Shown here in pieces: positions 1-8,728 of a stretch of DNA of 64,000 bases. The stretch is from positions 1 to 64,000 of the forward strand of contig JAFTWA010000031.1 in the NCBI GenBank assembly GCA_017465565.1. The letters run 5' to 3'. The first letter of the stretch is position 1. Each line of letters opens with the position of its first letter. Under the pieces are notes generated by a model. It was not told the DNA's origin, did not search any database, and was given only the letters and a program-made list of their open reading frames with translations. The DNA comes from Tyzzerella sp. Lineage in GTDB: Bacteria > Bacillota > Clostridia > Lachnospirales > Lachnospiraceae. The position numbers were made by a program, and so were the translations under genes.

Positions 1-304
1 AAATGCAGGAAAGGCAGCTGGTGGTGCGATTTGGTTAAATGTAGCACAGGCAGAAATAACGGACACTACTTTTATAAATAATACTAGCGAAAAAGACGGT
101 GGAGCAGTATATGCAAAAGGTAATTCGAAACTTACACTTAACGCATCAACAGCTCCTCAGAAAGCGAAGTTTGAAGGGAACACAGCAACTGGTAAAGGTA
201 GCGCAATCTATTTAACTGCAAGTACATTGGATGGCAGTGGATATACATTCACACCAGCAGCTTCAGAAAGTATCGTTGCAGAAAGTTCAACTAGTAGTTA
301 TTAA
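1..304 (+). CDS. C-terminal end of a beta-helix (GGAI-repeat) surface protein, 5' truncated
   Basis: The reading frame is open from base 2 to a TAA at 302-304, and the start lies outside the window. The roughly 100 visible residues carry the marks of a right-handed beta-helix adhesin-like protein: GGAIWL, then GGAVYA, a FEGNTATG step, and short Ser/Thr/Asn-rich turns. The same motif set (GGA[IV]Y, F..N.A) fills the 2768-residue protein at 19575-27881, so the two are probably paralogues. There is no LPxTG or C-terminal membrane segment; it ends in Ser-Ser-Tyr. It sits 19 bases before the Big_2 membrane protein and is probably co-transcribed with it. Function is unknown; an extracellular surface role is inferred from the fold. 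Confidence 0.75.
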   Translation, partial: NAGKAAGGAIWLNVAQAEITDTTFINNTSEKDGGAVYAKGNSKLTLNASTAPQKAKFEGNTATGKGSAIYLTASTLDGSGYTFTPAASESIVAESSTSSY

Positions 305-323
305 GTAGAAGGAGTGATAAAAG

Positions 324-1508
324 ATGAAAAACAATGAAAAGAAAAATAAAAAGAAGGTTCTTTTACCTATTATTATTTTAGTGGCGATTATTACTATCCT
401 TTTACTTGGAATTATAGTGAAACTCTTAAGCGGTGGGGACGATGTCCCTACCGTAGCAGAAACGAATACTGCGATTGAAGTCGAAACTCGTTCATTCTTG
501 TTAAAAGCAGGTGAGTCACAGAAAATTTCTTTGAAAGAATCTGATGTAACATTTGAATCGAGCAACACAGCAGTAGCGACTGTAACAGAAGACGGTACAG
601 TAACAGCAGTTGGCTCCGGAATGGCACTTATCACGATTACAAAAGGTGATAACACTGGATATTGTGGCGTCATCGTAGATGGTATTGGAAGTATTGTTGA
701 CATAACTTCAAAAAAAGCGAAGTCTATAATCAGTGAAATGATGCTGAATTCACAGAGAGAGATTGAAGGTATGGCTGTTGATACAGCAAATAATGCAATG
801 TTTTTTTCGCAAATTTATGGTACGGAGATTTATGATTCCCTGTACTCTGACTATATTGTGTCGAAAGTAGAGTTGCAAAAGGATAAATGGACAAGAGGCG
901 GATTTATGCGTTTCTACGAAAGCGGAGAAGGTCATCTTGACGTAGAAGATGGAAAGATTTGGATGGAAAGCAATGGAGAATATGGAGTTGGTACAACCAT
1001 TTCCTGTGTGGAATGGGAAGACAACGGATTTGTTCAAGGTTCATTCGGTCAGACTTATAACATTGGAGAAGTCTCTGGAACAAAGCTTGCAGTAGATTCA
1101 GAAAACAACATGATTGCTGTTTATGATGTGGCAAATAAACAGTACTTGATTTACAGCCGTGATACGTTGGCAGAAGGGACAGAGAATGCATATATTCATG
1201 CAGTTGCGTGTGCTTTAGATCAGAAACCAGCTCTGGGCGTAGATGACAGTCAGAACTATTATAATGCTTCAATCCAGGGATTTGCTTTAGCAGATGGTTA
1301 TATTTATCAGATTGTCGGCAGCAGTAATGCAATGTATGTCAGTGTGTTTGACTTGAGTGGTCAGCTTCAATACTGTTCAGAGATTGAATTTAAAACAGAT
1401 TTAGAGGATTGCACACCAGCAGCCATCGCAGTGGAAGATGGAGAAGTATATGTATGCCTGCAGTCAGGTACTAGCACTTGTTACTATGCAAATGTATGGA
1501 AATACTAG
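324..1508 (+). CDS. Membrane-anchored Big_2-domain protein with probable beta-propeller
   Basis: 394 residues. A Lys/Asn-rich start is followed by one hydrophobic segment (about residues 12-35) with no signal-peptidase site, so the rest should lie outside the cell. Residues 50-118 match a bacterial Ig-like (Big_2) domain, with ..SSNTAVATVTEDGTVTAV and ALITIT strands. The remainder has recurring GMAVD / LAVD / GFALADGYIY / IAVEDGEVYV strands typical of a beta-propeller, perhaps like the TagC/receptor-binding propellers; that part is inference. It follows a beta-helix gene closely, a pairing that recalls the lipoprotein after the second beta-helix gene at 27898. A cell-surface binding or scaffold role is likely; no catalytic motif was seen. 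A ribosome site (AGAAGGAG) precedes the ATG. Confidence 0.7.
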   Translation: MKNNEKKNKKKVLLPIIILVAIITILLLGIIVKLLSGGDDVPTVAETNTAIEVETRSFLLKAGESQKISLKESDVTFESSNTAVATVTEDGTVTAVGSGMALITITKGDNTGYCGVIVDGIGSIVDITSKKAKSIISEMMLNSQREIEGMAVDTANNAMFFSQIYGTEIYDSLYSDYIVSKVELQKDKWTRGGFMRFYESGEGHLDVEDGKIWMESNGEYGVGTTISCVEWEDNGFVQGSFGQTYNIGEVSGTKLAVDSENNMIAVYDVANKQYLIYSRDTLAEGTENAYIHAVACALDQKPALGVDDSQNYYNASIQGFALADGYIYQIVGSSNAMYVSVFDLSGQLQYCSEIEFKTDLEDCTPAAIAVEDGEVYVCLQSGTSTCYYANVWKY

Positions 1509-1520
1509 TTGGAGAATGTT

Positions 1521-2411
1521 ATGAGTAAAAAATTGAGAATATCTACATCAACGAATATCTGTAATCATATACGTTGGACGACAGAGTATTATAGCAGCGA
1601 AGAATCTATTAGAGAGATTGGTAAGGCAGGCTTTGATTCTGTAGATTTGGACATGTCATTCTGGAGCCTTAGTAAAGACCCAATGGATGCGGATAACTGG
1701 AAAGACTGGGTCGAAAGACAGATAAAGGCAGCAGCAGAATACAATCTGTCAATTACGCAGGGACATGCCCATTTCTTCAGCAGAGAACATTGTGAACTTT
1801 TGGCAGAAGATGAAATGAATCGTCGTGAAAATTTAATCATGCGCGATATTGAAGCTGCTGGCATGTGTGGGATTGAATGGCTCGTCTTTCATCCGGTTTC
1901 TTATTGTGATGATGTTTATTATTCACGCAAGATTTCAATGGAGAAGAATTTAGAACAACTTAAGCGTTTGGGCGAGGTGGCGGCAAAACACGGAGTTGGT
2001 CTTGCGATTGAGAATATGTATATTCATAAAATGCCTTGTTTTGCAGCATCTTCGGATGATTTGGTAGAGCTTGTGGACCGTCTGGGAGATGATAAAGTGT
2101 TCGGTATCTGTTGGGATACCGGCCACGGAAATTTGAATCACGTAGATCAGGCGGCAGCTGTTCGCCAGATGGGGAAACGTTTAAAGGCATTGCATGTCAA
2201 TGATAACAGAGGGGAACGAGATGACCATATACTTCCTTACCAAGGAACGATTGTGTGGGAGCCGTTTATGAAAGCACTTGGTGAAGTGGGTTATGAGGGA
2301 GATTTTGCATATGAAATTCATAACCATTCTAAGGGGTTTGATGTAGCTTTCCATCAAGAAGCAATGATTTTTGCAAGGAAATTAGGCGAGCATATGCTTA
2401 CACTGATGTAG
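1521..2411 (+). CDS. Sugar phosphate isomerase/epimerase, xylose-isomerase-like TIM barrel
   Basis: 296 residues from the ATG at 1521. A TTG at 1509 would lengthen it by four residues, but GGAG at 1511-1514 is placed to serve the ATG. The protein belongs to the AP-endonuclease-2/xylose-isomerase-like TIM-barrel family that isomerises or epimerises sugars and inositol derivatives in the cytosol. Visible family signatures are FHPVSY, AIENMYIH (metal-ligand Glu), WDTGHGN (Asp/His ligands), LHVNDNRG and a late YEIHN Glu. It has no signal peptide. It starts 12 bases after the upstream stop and leads a unit with a CE7 deacetylase, an SGNH esterase and a GH2 enzyme, so it probably handles the released monosaccharide. 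The exact substrate cannot be read from the sequence. Confidence 0.8.
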   Translation: MSKKLRISTSTNICNHIRWTTEYYSSEESIREIGKAGFDSVDLDMSFWSLSKDPMDADNWKDWVERQIKAAAEYNLSITQGHAHFFSREHCELLAEDEMNRRENLIMRDIEAAGMCGIEWLVFHPVSYCDDVYYSRKISMEKNLEQLKRLGEVAAKHGVGLAIENMYIHKMPCFAASSDDLVELVDRLGDDKVFGICWDTGHGNLNHVDQAAAVRQMGKRLKALHVNDNRGERDDHILPYQGTIVWEPFMKALGEVGYEGDFAYEIHNHSKGFDVAFHQEAMIFARKLGEHMLTLM

Positions 2412-2447
2412 TTGTGTTAGAAAAGATTTGAAGAGGAGAAGTGAATT

Positions 2448-3416
2448 ATGCCTGTACTTGATATGCCAATCAAGGAGTTAGAACGCTATAACGGAGTAAA
2501 TCCAAAACCATTAGATTTTGAAGAATACTGGAACAAAGCAATTGCAGAAATGAAAGCAGTTGATCCGCAGATTGTTATGACTAAATCAGAATTTCAAAGT
2601 CCAGTTGCCGAATGTTACGATATGTATTTTACAGGGGTCAATGGAGCTAGAATTTATGTAAAACATTTACGACCTAAGAATATCGCAGGCAAAATACCAG
2701 CTGTGTTGCAATTTCATGGCTATTGTGGAAACTGTGGTGAATGGTATGAAAAAATGGGTTACGCAGCATCTGGAATGGCGGTCTTTGCCATGGATGTGCG
2801 GGGACAAGGTGGAAAGAGTCAGGATGTAGGCAACGTAATCGGGAATACAGTGCATGGCCATATTATTAGAGGTCTGGATGAAGAAAATCCCCATAAATTA
2901 TTATTTCGTGACATATTCCTCGATACAGCAGAACTTGCAAGGATTGTGATGAGTTTGGACTTTATTGATGAAGCAAAAGTTTATGCAATGGGCGGAAGCC
3001 AGGGAGGTGCATTAACCTTGGCTTGTGCATCCTTAGAACAAAGAATTGCAAAGATTGCCCCGGCAGAGCCATTTTTGTGTGATTATAAGCGCGTATGGGA
3101 CATGGATCTTGATATGGAAGCGTATGGTGAATTGAGAGATTATTTTAGATTGTTTGATCCTAGGCATGAAAGAGAAACAGAAATCTTTGAAAAATTAGGA
3201 TACATTGATTTACAATATCTGGCACCACGAATTAAAGCTGATGTCATAATGTTTACAGGACTCTTGGACAATATTTGTCCACCTTCAACACAGTATGCTG
3301 CGTATAATAAAATGCAATGCAAAAAGAAGCATGTGGTATATCCTGATTATAGGCATGAATATTTGAAGGACGTGAATGATATTACGTATGATTTCTTTGT
3401 GAATGATAAGTATTAA
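2448..3416 (+). CDS. axe7: Acetyl xylan esterase / cephalosporin-C deacetylase (CE7 family)
   Basis: 322 residues, the usual CE7 length. The three family markers are all present: RGQGG near residue 124, GGSQGG with the nucleophile Ser184, and the late RHE with His303. Asp274 in LLDNICPP completes the triad. CE7 enzymes are intracellular alpha/beta-hydrolases that remove acetyl groups from short imported xylo- or other oligosaccharides; there is no signal peptide here, which fits. It lies between the TIM-barrel isomerase and the SGNH esterase in one transcription unit, so the pathway handles an O-acetylated glycan. A GAGGAG ribosome site precedes the ATG. Family assignment is firm; the natural substrate is not known. 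The symbol is a family label. Confidence 0.88.
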   Translation: MPVLDMPIKELERYNGVNPKPLDFEEYWNKAIAEMKAVDPQIVMTKSEFQSPVAECYDMYFTGVNGARIYVKHLRPKNIAGKIPAVLQFHGYCGNCGEWYEKMGYAASGMAVFAMDVRGQGGKSQDVGNVIGNTVHGHIIRGLDEENPHKLLFRDIFLDTAELARIVMSLDFIDEAKVYAMGGSQGGALTLACASLEQRIAKIAPAEPFLCDYKRVWDMDLDMEAYGELRDYFRLFDPRHERETEIFEKLGYIDLQYLAPRIKADVIMFTGLLDNICPPSTQYAAYNKMQCKKKHVVYPDYRHEYLKDVNDITYDFFVNDKY

Positions 3417-3442
3417 AATAATCAAGATGGGAGAACAGAGAG

Positions 3443-4099
3443 ATGGAACTGCAAGGGATTAAAATGGCTGTCATGGGAGACAGCATAACAGAAGGGGTCG
3501 GTGTAGAGGACCTTAATAATTTATATTACAGACGTATCGCAAAAGAGTGTGGTATGAGGGCAGTTTATGCCGATGGGATTAGCGGTTCTCGCATTGCACG
3601 TCAGAAATATCCAAGTGAAGAACCGCGGTTCGACATGGATTTTATTTCCAGAGTAGACGAAATCGATGAAGATTGTGATCTGATCATTGTGTTCGGAGGA
3701 ACGAACGATTTCGGTCATGGTGACGCGCCACTTGGAACACCAGATGATCATACGCCATATACTTTTTGGGGAGCTTGTAATGTTTTTTTTGAAAAATTGA
3801 TTACACGCTTTCCAAAATCTCAAATTGTTTTCATGGGAGCACTTCACAGGCTTTCAGAAAATAACCCACATGGAGATAACAAACCAGATTCGGTAGCGAC
3901 TCTTTATGAATATGTTGACATTTTAAAAACAGTAACAAGAAAGTATTCCATTCCATTTCTTGACCTGATGCAGGTGTGTGGAATCACACCGAGAGTTCCA
4001 ATACAACAGCAACTTTTTATGCCGGATGGATTGCATCCAAATGATGCGGGACATGCAGTGATTGCGACAAAGTTAAAGAGATTTTTGGAAACATTGTAA
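3443..4099 (+). CDS. SGNH/GDSL-family esterase, cytosolic
   Basis: 218 residues with the four SGNH blocks: GDSITEG with Ser14, a Gly in the DGISGSR turn, GGTND with Asn88, and DGLHPN near the end with Asp195 and His198. The family hydrolyses acyl or acetyl esters and includes carbohydrate esterases. No signal peptide is present. It starts 26 bases after the CE7 gene and 33 bases before the GH2 gene, so it is probably a second deacylase of a different specificity for the same imported oligosaccharide. A GGGAGAACAGAG stretch gives a reasonable ribosome site. A lysophospholipase-like activity cannot be ruled out from motifs alone. Confidence 0.82.
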   Translation: MELQGIKMAVMGDSITEGVGVEDLNNLYYRRIAKECGMRAVYADGISGSRIARQKYPSEEPRFDMDFISRVDEIDEDCDLIIVFGGTNDFGHGDAPLGTPDDHTPYTFWGACNVFFEKLITRFPKSQIVFMGALHRLSENNPHGDNKPDSVATLYEYVDILKTVTRKYSIPFLDLMQVCGITPRVPIQQQLFMPDGLHPNDAGHAVIATKLKRFLETL

Positions 4100-4132
4100 T
4101 ACACAAAATTATAAAATTCTGGGGGACAAATA

Positions 4133-5923
4133 ATGAAATGCTATATAAAAGACTATCCGAGACCACAGTTTGTAAGAAATCAGTGGGAAAATCTCAATGG
4201 AGTATGGGATTTTGGATTTGATGATCAAAATATAGGTGAGAAAGAAAGGTGGTATGAAAATTTTAAAGGTAATCTTCAAATTCAAGTACCATTTACTTTT
4301 GAAACAAAACTTAGTGGTATCCAAGATGAAACTCGCCATGACAATGTATGGTATCGCAGAACAATTCGAGTGGATGAAAGTAAGTTAGAGGATAACAATT
4401 ATGTTCTTCATTTTGAAGGTTCTGATTTTGTAACAAAATTATGGGTAAATGGACAATTTGTAGGAAGCCACAGAGGTGGATATTCCAGATTTTCTTTTGA
4501 TATTACTAATTTCGTGAAAGATGGAGAAAATGAACTGGTTGTAAAAGTGGAAGATTCGTTTGATATGCAACAGCCACGTGGAAAACAACGTTGGATGAAT
4601 GAAGTATATTTGTGCTGGTATATTCCAACAACAGGCATCTGGAAAACGGTTTGGTCAGAATATGTTCCAAAGATTAGTCTTTCTTCTGTGAAAATGACTC
4701 CGAATTTGGAAGATTGTGTTCTTGAAGTGGAATATAATGTGAATGCGCCAGAAAGTCGTTTGAATGGTGAATTATTCGTGGAAGCTGTCATTTCTTATGA
4801 TGGGAAATTGATAAACAAAACATTTACTGCAGTGACATCAAGTCATGTGTGCGCAAAATTGAATGTTGCTGCGCAAATCACGATATGTTATGAAAATCCA
4901 GTATGGCTTTGGACACCAGAGAATCCACACCTGTATGATATAGAGTTTAGAATTTTGGATAAGCAAATGGTAATTGATGAAGTTGGTTCTTATTTTGCTA
5001 TGCGTGATATACGAATTGATGGATCTAAGGTACTGTTAAGTAATGCTTCTTTATATCAGAAATTAATTCTTGACCAAGGCTATTGGAAGGATTCGCATCT
5101 GACACCACCAAGTGAAGAAGCACTTATCGAGGATATTGATAAAATTAAAGCACTTGGCTACAATGGACTTCGTAAACATCAGAAAGTGGAAGATGAACGC
5201 TTCTTGTACTGGTGTGACGTGAAAGGTATGCTTGTGTGGGGTGAAGCACCGTCAGCTTTCCAATATTCGGATTATGCAGTTACCGAATTTACTACAGAGT
5301 GGCTGGAAATTGTGAAACAGAACTACAATCACCCATGTATTATTACTTGGACACCTGTGAATGAATCATGGGGAGTGACAGAAATTCAGACAAAGAGAGA
5401 GCAACAATATTTCACAGAAGCTATTTATTATTTGACAAAGAGTATCGACAAGATGCGTCCAGTTATTGTAAATGATGGATGGCAACATACTATTTCAGAT
5501 ATTATTACACTTCATGACTATGTGGCAGAAGGAAGCATTTTTGCAGAACGTTATGCTGATAAAGACAGAATTGTAAATAATGAAATTGCATTTAATGAAA
5601 AAATGTTGGCTATGGCTGACGGCTATGAGTACATAGGTCAACCAATTATGATTAGTGAATTTGGAGGAATTGCTTTTAATAATGATGATTCAGGCTGGGG
5701 ATACGGCGGAAAAGTGGAAGGCGCAGAAGCCTTTATTGCACGTTTTGACAGTATTGTGACAGCTGTAAAAGAACTTACATATGCATGTGGTTACTGTTAT
5801 ACACAAGTAACCGACGTGCAACAGGAAATCAACGGTTTGATGGATATTGATAGAAACTTCAAAATTAAACCGGAAATTATTAAGGAGATCAATGATAGAA
5901 AAGTAAATTGTTTAGTAAAATAA
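4133..5923 (+). CDS. Glycoside hydrolase family 2 (beta-galactosidase/beta-glucuronidase-like)
   Basis: 596 residues, a compact GH2 enzyme. A jelly-roll sugar-binding domain covers about residues 10-170 (YPRPQF..WENLNGVWDF, WYRRTIRVD), an Ig-like domain about 175-280, and the TIM barrel from about 285. The acid/base is Glu411 in WTPVNESWG and the nucleophile is Glu509 in MISEFGG, so it should be active. No signal peptide is present, so it acts in the cytosol. It is the last gene before the hairpin at 5930 and completes a set of two esterases, an isomerase and an exo-glycosidase. Which beta-linked sugar (galactose, glucuronate or another) it removes cannot be told reliably here. Confidence 0.88.
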   Translation: MKCYIKDYPRPQFVRNQWENLNGVWDFGFDDQNIGEKERWYENFKGNLQIQVPFTFETKLSGIQDETRHDNVWYRRTIRVDESKLEDNNYVLHFEGSDFVTKLWVNGQFVGSHRGGYSRFSFDITNFVKDGENELVVKVEDSFDMQQPRGKQRWMNEVYLCWYIPTTGIWKTVWSEYVPKISLSSVKMTPNLEDCVLEVEYNVNAPESRLNGELFVEAVISYDGKLINKTFTAVTSSHVCAKLNVAAQITICYENPVWLWTPENPHLYDIEFRILDKQMVIDEVGSYFAMRDIRIDGSKVLLSNASLYQKLILDQGYWKDSHLTPPSEEALIEDIDKIKALGYNGLRKHQKVEDERFLYWCDVKGMLVWGEAPSAFQYSDYAVTEFTTEWLEIVKQNYNHPCIITWTPVNESWGVTEIQTKREQQYFTEAIYYLTKSIDKMRPVIVNDGWQHTISDIITLHDYVAEGSIFAERYADKDRIVNNEIAFNEKMLAMADGYEYIGQPIMISEFGGIAFNNDDSGWGYGGKVEGAEAFIARFDSIVTAVKELTYACGYCYTQVTDVQQEINGLMDIDRNFKIKPEIIKEINDRKVNCLVK

Positions 5924-5929
5924 GATTAT

Positions 5930-5974
5930 CCTAAAAAGATACTTAGTCAAAACTTGGCTAAGTATCTTTTTAGG
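5930..5974 (+). terminator. Perfect 17-bp hairpin terminator after GH2 gene
   Basis: Arms CCTAAAAAGATACTTAG at 5930-5946 and its exact reverse complement at 5958-5974 enclose an 11-base loop. The stem starts six bases after the GH2 stop and its right arm includes a run of T. The A-rich left arm would let it work in both directions. The same hairpin, including most of its loop, recurs at 6856-6894. Confidence 0.85.
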
Positions 5975-6158
5975 AATTGACATTTAGAACTGTGAATCGT
6001 ATAATCAAAGAACATTTCGAATATTCAAATAGTTACATTTCTTATTTTCATGGCAGTTCGCCAATTTATTTCAATGTTTGAGAAAAAGAATATGAGAAAG
6101 AGGCGGGTGCTTATGATTGTAAAATCCTTGTTTTTTACTGTTACATGGAGATAAAACA

Positions 6159-6167
6159 TGCTATAAT
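6159..6167 (+). promoter_or_regulatory. Extended -10 promoter element upstream of the decayed nuclease gene
   Basis: TGCTATAAT (TG-N-TATAAT) lies 17 bases before the ATG at 6184, with an AGGAGAG ribosome site between them. No good -35 hexamer is seen 17 bases upstream, which is acceptable for an extended -10. The rest of the 5975-6158 gap shows no further gene. Confidence 0.5.
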
Positions 6168-6183
6168 ACAAGGAGAGTAAGAT

Positions 6184-6832
6184 ATGATAGAAACTAAAAA
6201 ATCAAATACACCGTATGATGATGCGCATCGGACGCTATTGAATGACTGTCCAAAGCTAATTATACCGGTGGTAAATGAGGTGTTTCAAAAGAAACATAGC
6301 GATAGTGAAAAAGTAACTCTTTTGAACAATGAATTCTTTATTAACAAACAAGACGGAGAACAGACAGAACGTATTACAGACACACACTTTTTGATTGGAA
6401 AAGACCATTATCATTTAGAGTGTGAAAGTACGGAAGAAATTATCTGAATTGACACGAATCTATGAGGAGATTGTTGAGAAACTGAATGAGTGTGCAAGGG
6501 CGCAGGTTATTGACGAGTATACAAAGGTTACCATTATCGATATGTCGAAGAAGGTATTGGAGCATCTAGCAAAGAAGTATTCCAACGTGATAGAAGGAGT
6601 AGGTGCAATTATGGGTGGAAAGATATTGGATTATGAAGCGAAAGATATATTGAACAGGGGACGTGCGGAAGGTCACGCGGAAGGACAACGGGAAGGTGAT
6701 AGAAATCGACTTGTTTCTATTGTTCAGAAGAAACTGAAGCGCGGTGATTCTGTAGAGAAGATTGCAGATGATTTGGTGGAGGATGTTGCGGAGATTCGAG
6801 AAATTGTTGATAATTTGCGGGAGAATGGTTAA
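6184..6832 (+). pseudogene. Decayed Rpn-family PD-(D/E)XK nuclease (transposase-like) gene
   Basis: Two overlapping fragments match the beginning and end of one protein family. Fragment 1 (6184-6447, 87 residues) holds the N-terminal part: SNTPYDDAHRTLLNDCPKL, the Asp of RITDTHF, and LECES where the family has E-x-Q (LECQS). Fragment 2 (6422-6832, another frame) holds the C-terminal part: IDEYTKVTIIDMSKKVLEH, GGKILDYEAK, and a charged tail with AEG/REG repeats. From memory of the family, roughly 150 middle residues are missing and the frame shifts at the junction, so this is an internal-deletion remnant. Rpn proteins are recombination-promoting nucleases. It has its own promoter-like element and lies between two homologous hairpins. 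Confidence 0.75.
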
Positions 6833-6855
6833 ACATTTATTTGTATTTATTGAAG

Positions 6856-6896
6856 AAAAAGATACTTAGTCAAAATTGGGCTAAGTATCTTTTTTT
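6856..6896. terminator. Bidirectional terminator, second copy of the 5930 hairpin
   Basis: Left arm AAAAAGATACTTAG at 6856-6869 pairs with CTAAGTATCTTTTT at 6881-6894; the T run continues beyond. It serves the nuclease remnant on the + strand and the ATPase gene, which ends at 6899, on the - strand. Stem and loop (TCAAAATTGGG) are nearly the same as at 5947-5957. Confidence 0.8.
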
Positions 6897-6898
6897 GC

Positions 6899-8707
6899 TT
6901 ATAATGATTTTAAGTATGCCTCTGCATTGCGGTACTCAATTCCATCTTCTGTATCGCAGTCAATTCCACAATATAATACACGTCGTTTGGAAATTGTACC
7001 GAAGCGACGCTCTGTTTCTGCACAACGTTCATTATCTAATAGGACATGATATTGTTCGGGCACAACTTTATGGCTGTGTTTAATTTCATAGAGTTCACAA
7101 GTATCATTTTCTGAATTGTAAATTACCATATCAAATTCACCTCTGCTAAGGAGCAGCTTAAAGGCACGTTTGTGTTGTGGGAGAGATTTTACAGTTTCTA
7201 ACAGAATGATTTCTTCCATCATGCGTCCACGCACATCCTCAAGTATCTTGTCAGTAGCTAATTTTCTTTCAGCTTCGCTGGCAGAGGCGAACAAAGGGTC
7301 TTTCATGAGAGAATGGACAAGCGCTTGCGCTTGACAATATCGCATGCCTGGCTGGATAAAAAGTACACGTTCCAAAGGTTCTGCATTTATCTGAGTTGTC
7401 TCAGTTGGGCAATCTACAATCAACTCCAAAGCTTTCAGATACTCTTTAATTTCTGCCACATGTGTATTCGTTATTCCAATTGAAAGATTTTCTTTATTAC
7501 GGATATCCAATAATTCCATTAGGCGAGAAGTTACGGATTCTTTATCAATGTGATCAAGAATTCTTGTGCTATTCTGTTTGCGAAGCATCTGAGCTGCGGA
7601 ACCTAAATCATGTGATTTGAAGGTGCTTGTGAGTGTCTGAATTAAGAATGCATGGTTCATGTCTTCGATAATTCGATTAATGGCACTGGTCAGTTCACCT
7701 GCATGATACAGAGACTGTAAATGACGAAAATGTCCGCCATTTTCACAGCATGCAAGAGAGTGTTGAATATTCTTGCAAATTGCAGTGTCGATATATCTTC
7801 TTGTGGATTCGTTATCGTGGAAAGAGGCGTCAGGACTTAACATATCCTTATCGTCAAAAGCAGTTTCGCCAGCACGTAAAGTTCCACCATATCGGATATA
7901 CTCATCAATACTTTCAATACCAAGGAGACGGCTGTGTTCCTTGAATGGGATAAAGGTTGTGTGTATCGTGTAAGCGCGGTCATATAATTCTTGGTCGAGT
8001 GCAAACCAAAAACCGAGGGAATCTGTTCCAGATAATACGATTTTCATCCCCATCATGGCATATACATCAGAAAAGAGCGCAGCAGAATCGATAAAATCAG
8101 ACATCAGCGTGACTTCATCGATAAAAATATATTTGTAATTAAGTTCTGATAGTTTTCTCAAGTCTTGGTCCATGTCTGCCATAGTGTCGGAAGTACGGGC
8201 CTTTATATATGCAACACGGTTCAGTTCAATATCAGATAATTCAGACATTGCCTGAAAGAGCAACGTGGTTTTTCCGGTACGGCGAAGACCGTATAAGAGG
8301 CAAACCCTACCGAAGACAGAACTTCTTAAATATTTTTGAAGAATATCAAAGCAATCTCTTTTTTGGAATTCGGAAACACTTTTAATCATATTTCTCAAAC
8401 TATTTCCAGTGGTTACATTTGTCTTAAAGTTAAGAGCGGAGAAGATGGAAAAAGATTGGTCATATGATGTGAGGCGTTTGAGTTCTTTGAGTTCCGTAAC
8501 TATTTTTTTTCGAAGTTGTACTTGGCTCAAGACAGTATCGCGTTCATTTACTTTAATATATTTTGATTTTGACTTTCCGTTTTCTGTCCACTGCAGGTAA
8601 GGCTGCTTCTTGCCCTGGATTGTTTTATACACGAGTGTTCCAGATGGCAGAGTGGAAAGTTGTTGTTCCAACTCAGTAATTCTGTTTGTAATTTCGTTAT
8701 GATTCAT
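6899..8707 (-). CDS. P-loop ATPase with C-terminal PD-(D/E)XK nuclease-like domain
   Basis: 602 residues from the ATG at 8707, chosen because AGGAGGTGC lies directly upstream (8712-8720); a longer frame to 8749 would run into the promoter. An N-terminal helical region is followed by Walker A GLRRTGKTT (140-148), Walker B YIFIDEV (193-199) and a sensor-like KIVLSGTDS. Near the end, EFDMVIY (Asp526) and LYEIKHS (Glu541-x-Lys543) form a PD-(D/E)XK pattern. This is the architecture of the widespread bacterial AAA_14/archaeal-type ATPase proteins with a DUF4143-like tail, whose role is not settled; defence or mobile-element association is often suspected. It converges on the Rpn remnant and has a self-contained palindromic promoter. 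Cytosolic. Confidence 0.75.
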   Translation of the reverse strand: MNHNEITNRITELEQQLSTLPSGTLVYKTIQGKKQPYLQWTENGKSKSKYIKVNERDTVLSQVQLRKKIVTELKELKRLTSYDQSFSIFSALNFKTNVTTGNSLRNMIKSVSEFQKRDCFDILQKYLRSSVFGRVCLLYGLRRTGKTTLLFQAMSELSDIELNRVAYIKARTSDTMADMDQDLRKLSELNYKYIFIDEVTLMSDFIDSAALFSDVYAMMGMKIVLSGTDSLGFWFALDQELYDRAYTIHTTFIPFKEHSRLLGIESIDEYIRYGGTLRAGETAFDDKDMLSPDASFHDNESTRRYIDTAICKNIQHSLACCENGGHFRHLQSLYHAGELTSAINRIIEDMNHAFLIQTLTSTFKSHDLGSAAQMLRKQNSTRILDHIDKESVTSRLMELLDIRNKENLSIGITNTHVAEIKEYLKALELIVDCPTETTQINAEPLERVLFIQPGMRYCQAQALVHSLMKDPLFASASEAERKLATDKILEDVRGRMMEEIILLETVKSLPQHKRAFKLLLSRGEFDMVIYNSENDTCELYEIKHSHKVVPEQYHVLLDNERCAETERRFGTISKRRVLYCGIDCDTEDGIEYRNAEAYLKSL

Positions 8708-8728
8708 CGCAGCACCTCCTTTAATTAG

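Noticed and set aside
904..1332. Long open frame on the - strand inside the Big_2 protein gene
   Set aside because: It lies antisense to a clear coding frame, has no ribosome site, and its Cys/His/Leu-rich translation is typical of a shadow frame.
6841..7083. Short + strand frame over the 3' end of the ATPase gene
   Set aside because: It begins inside the terminator and overlaps the ATPase coding region; no ribosome site or family resemblance.
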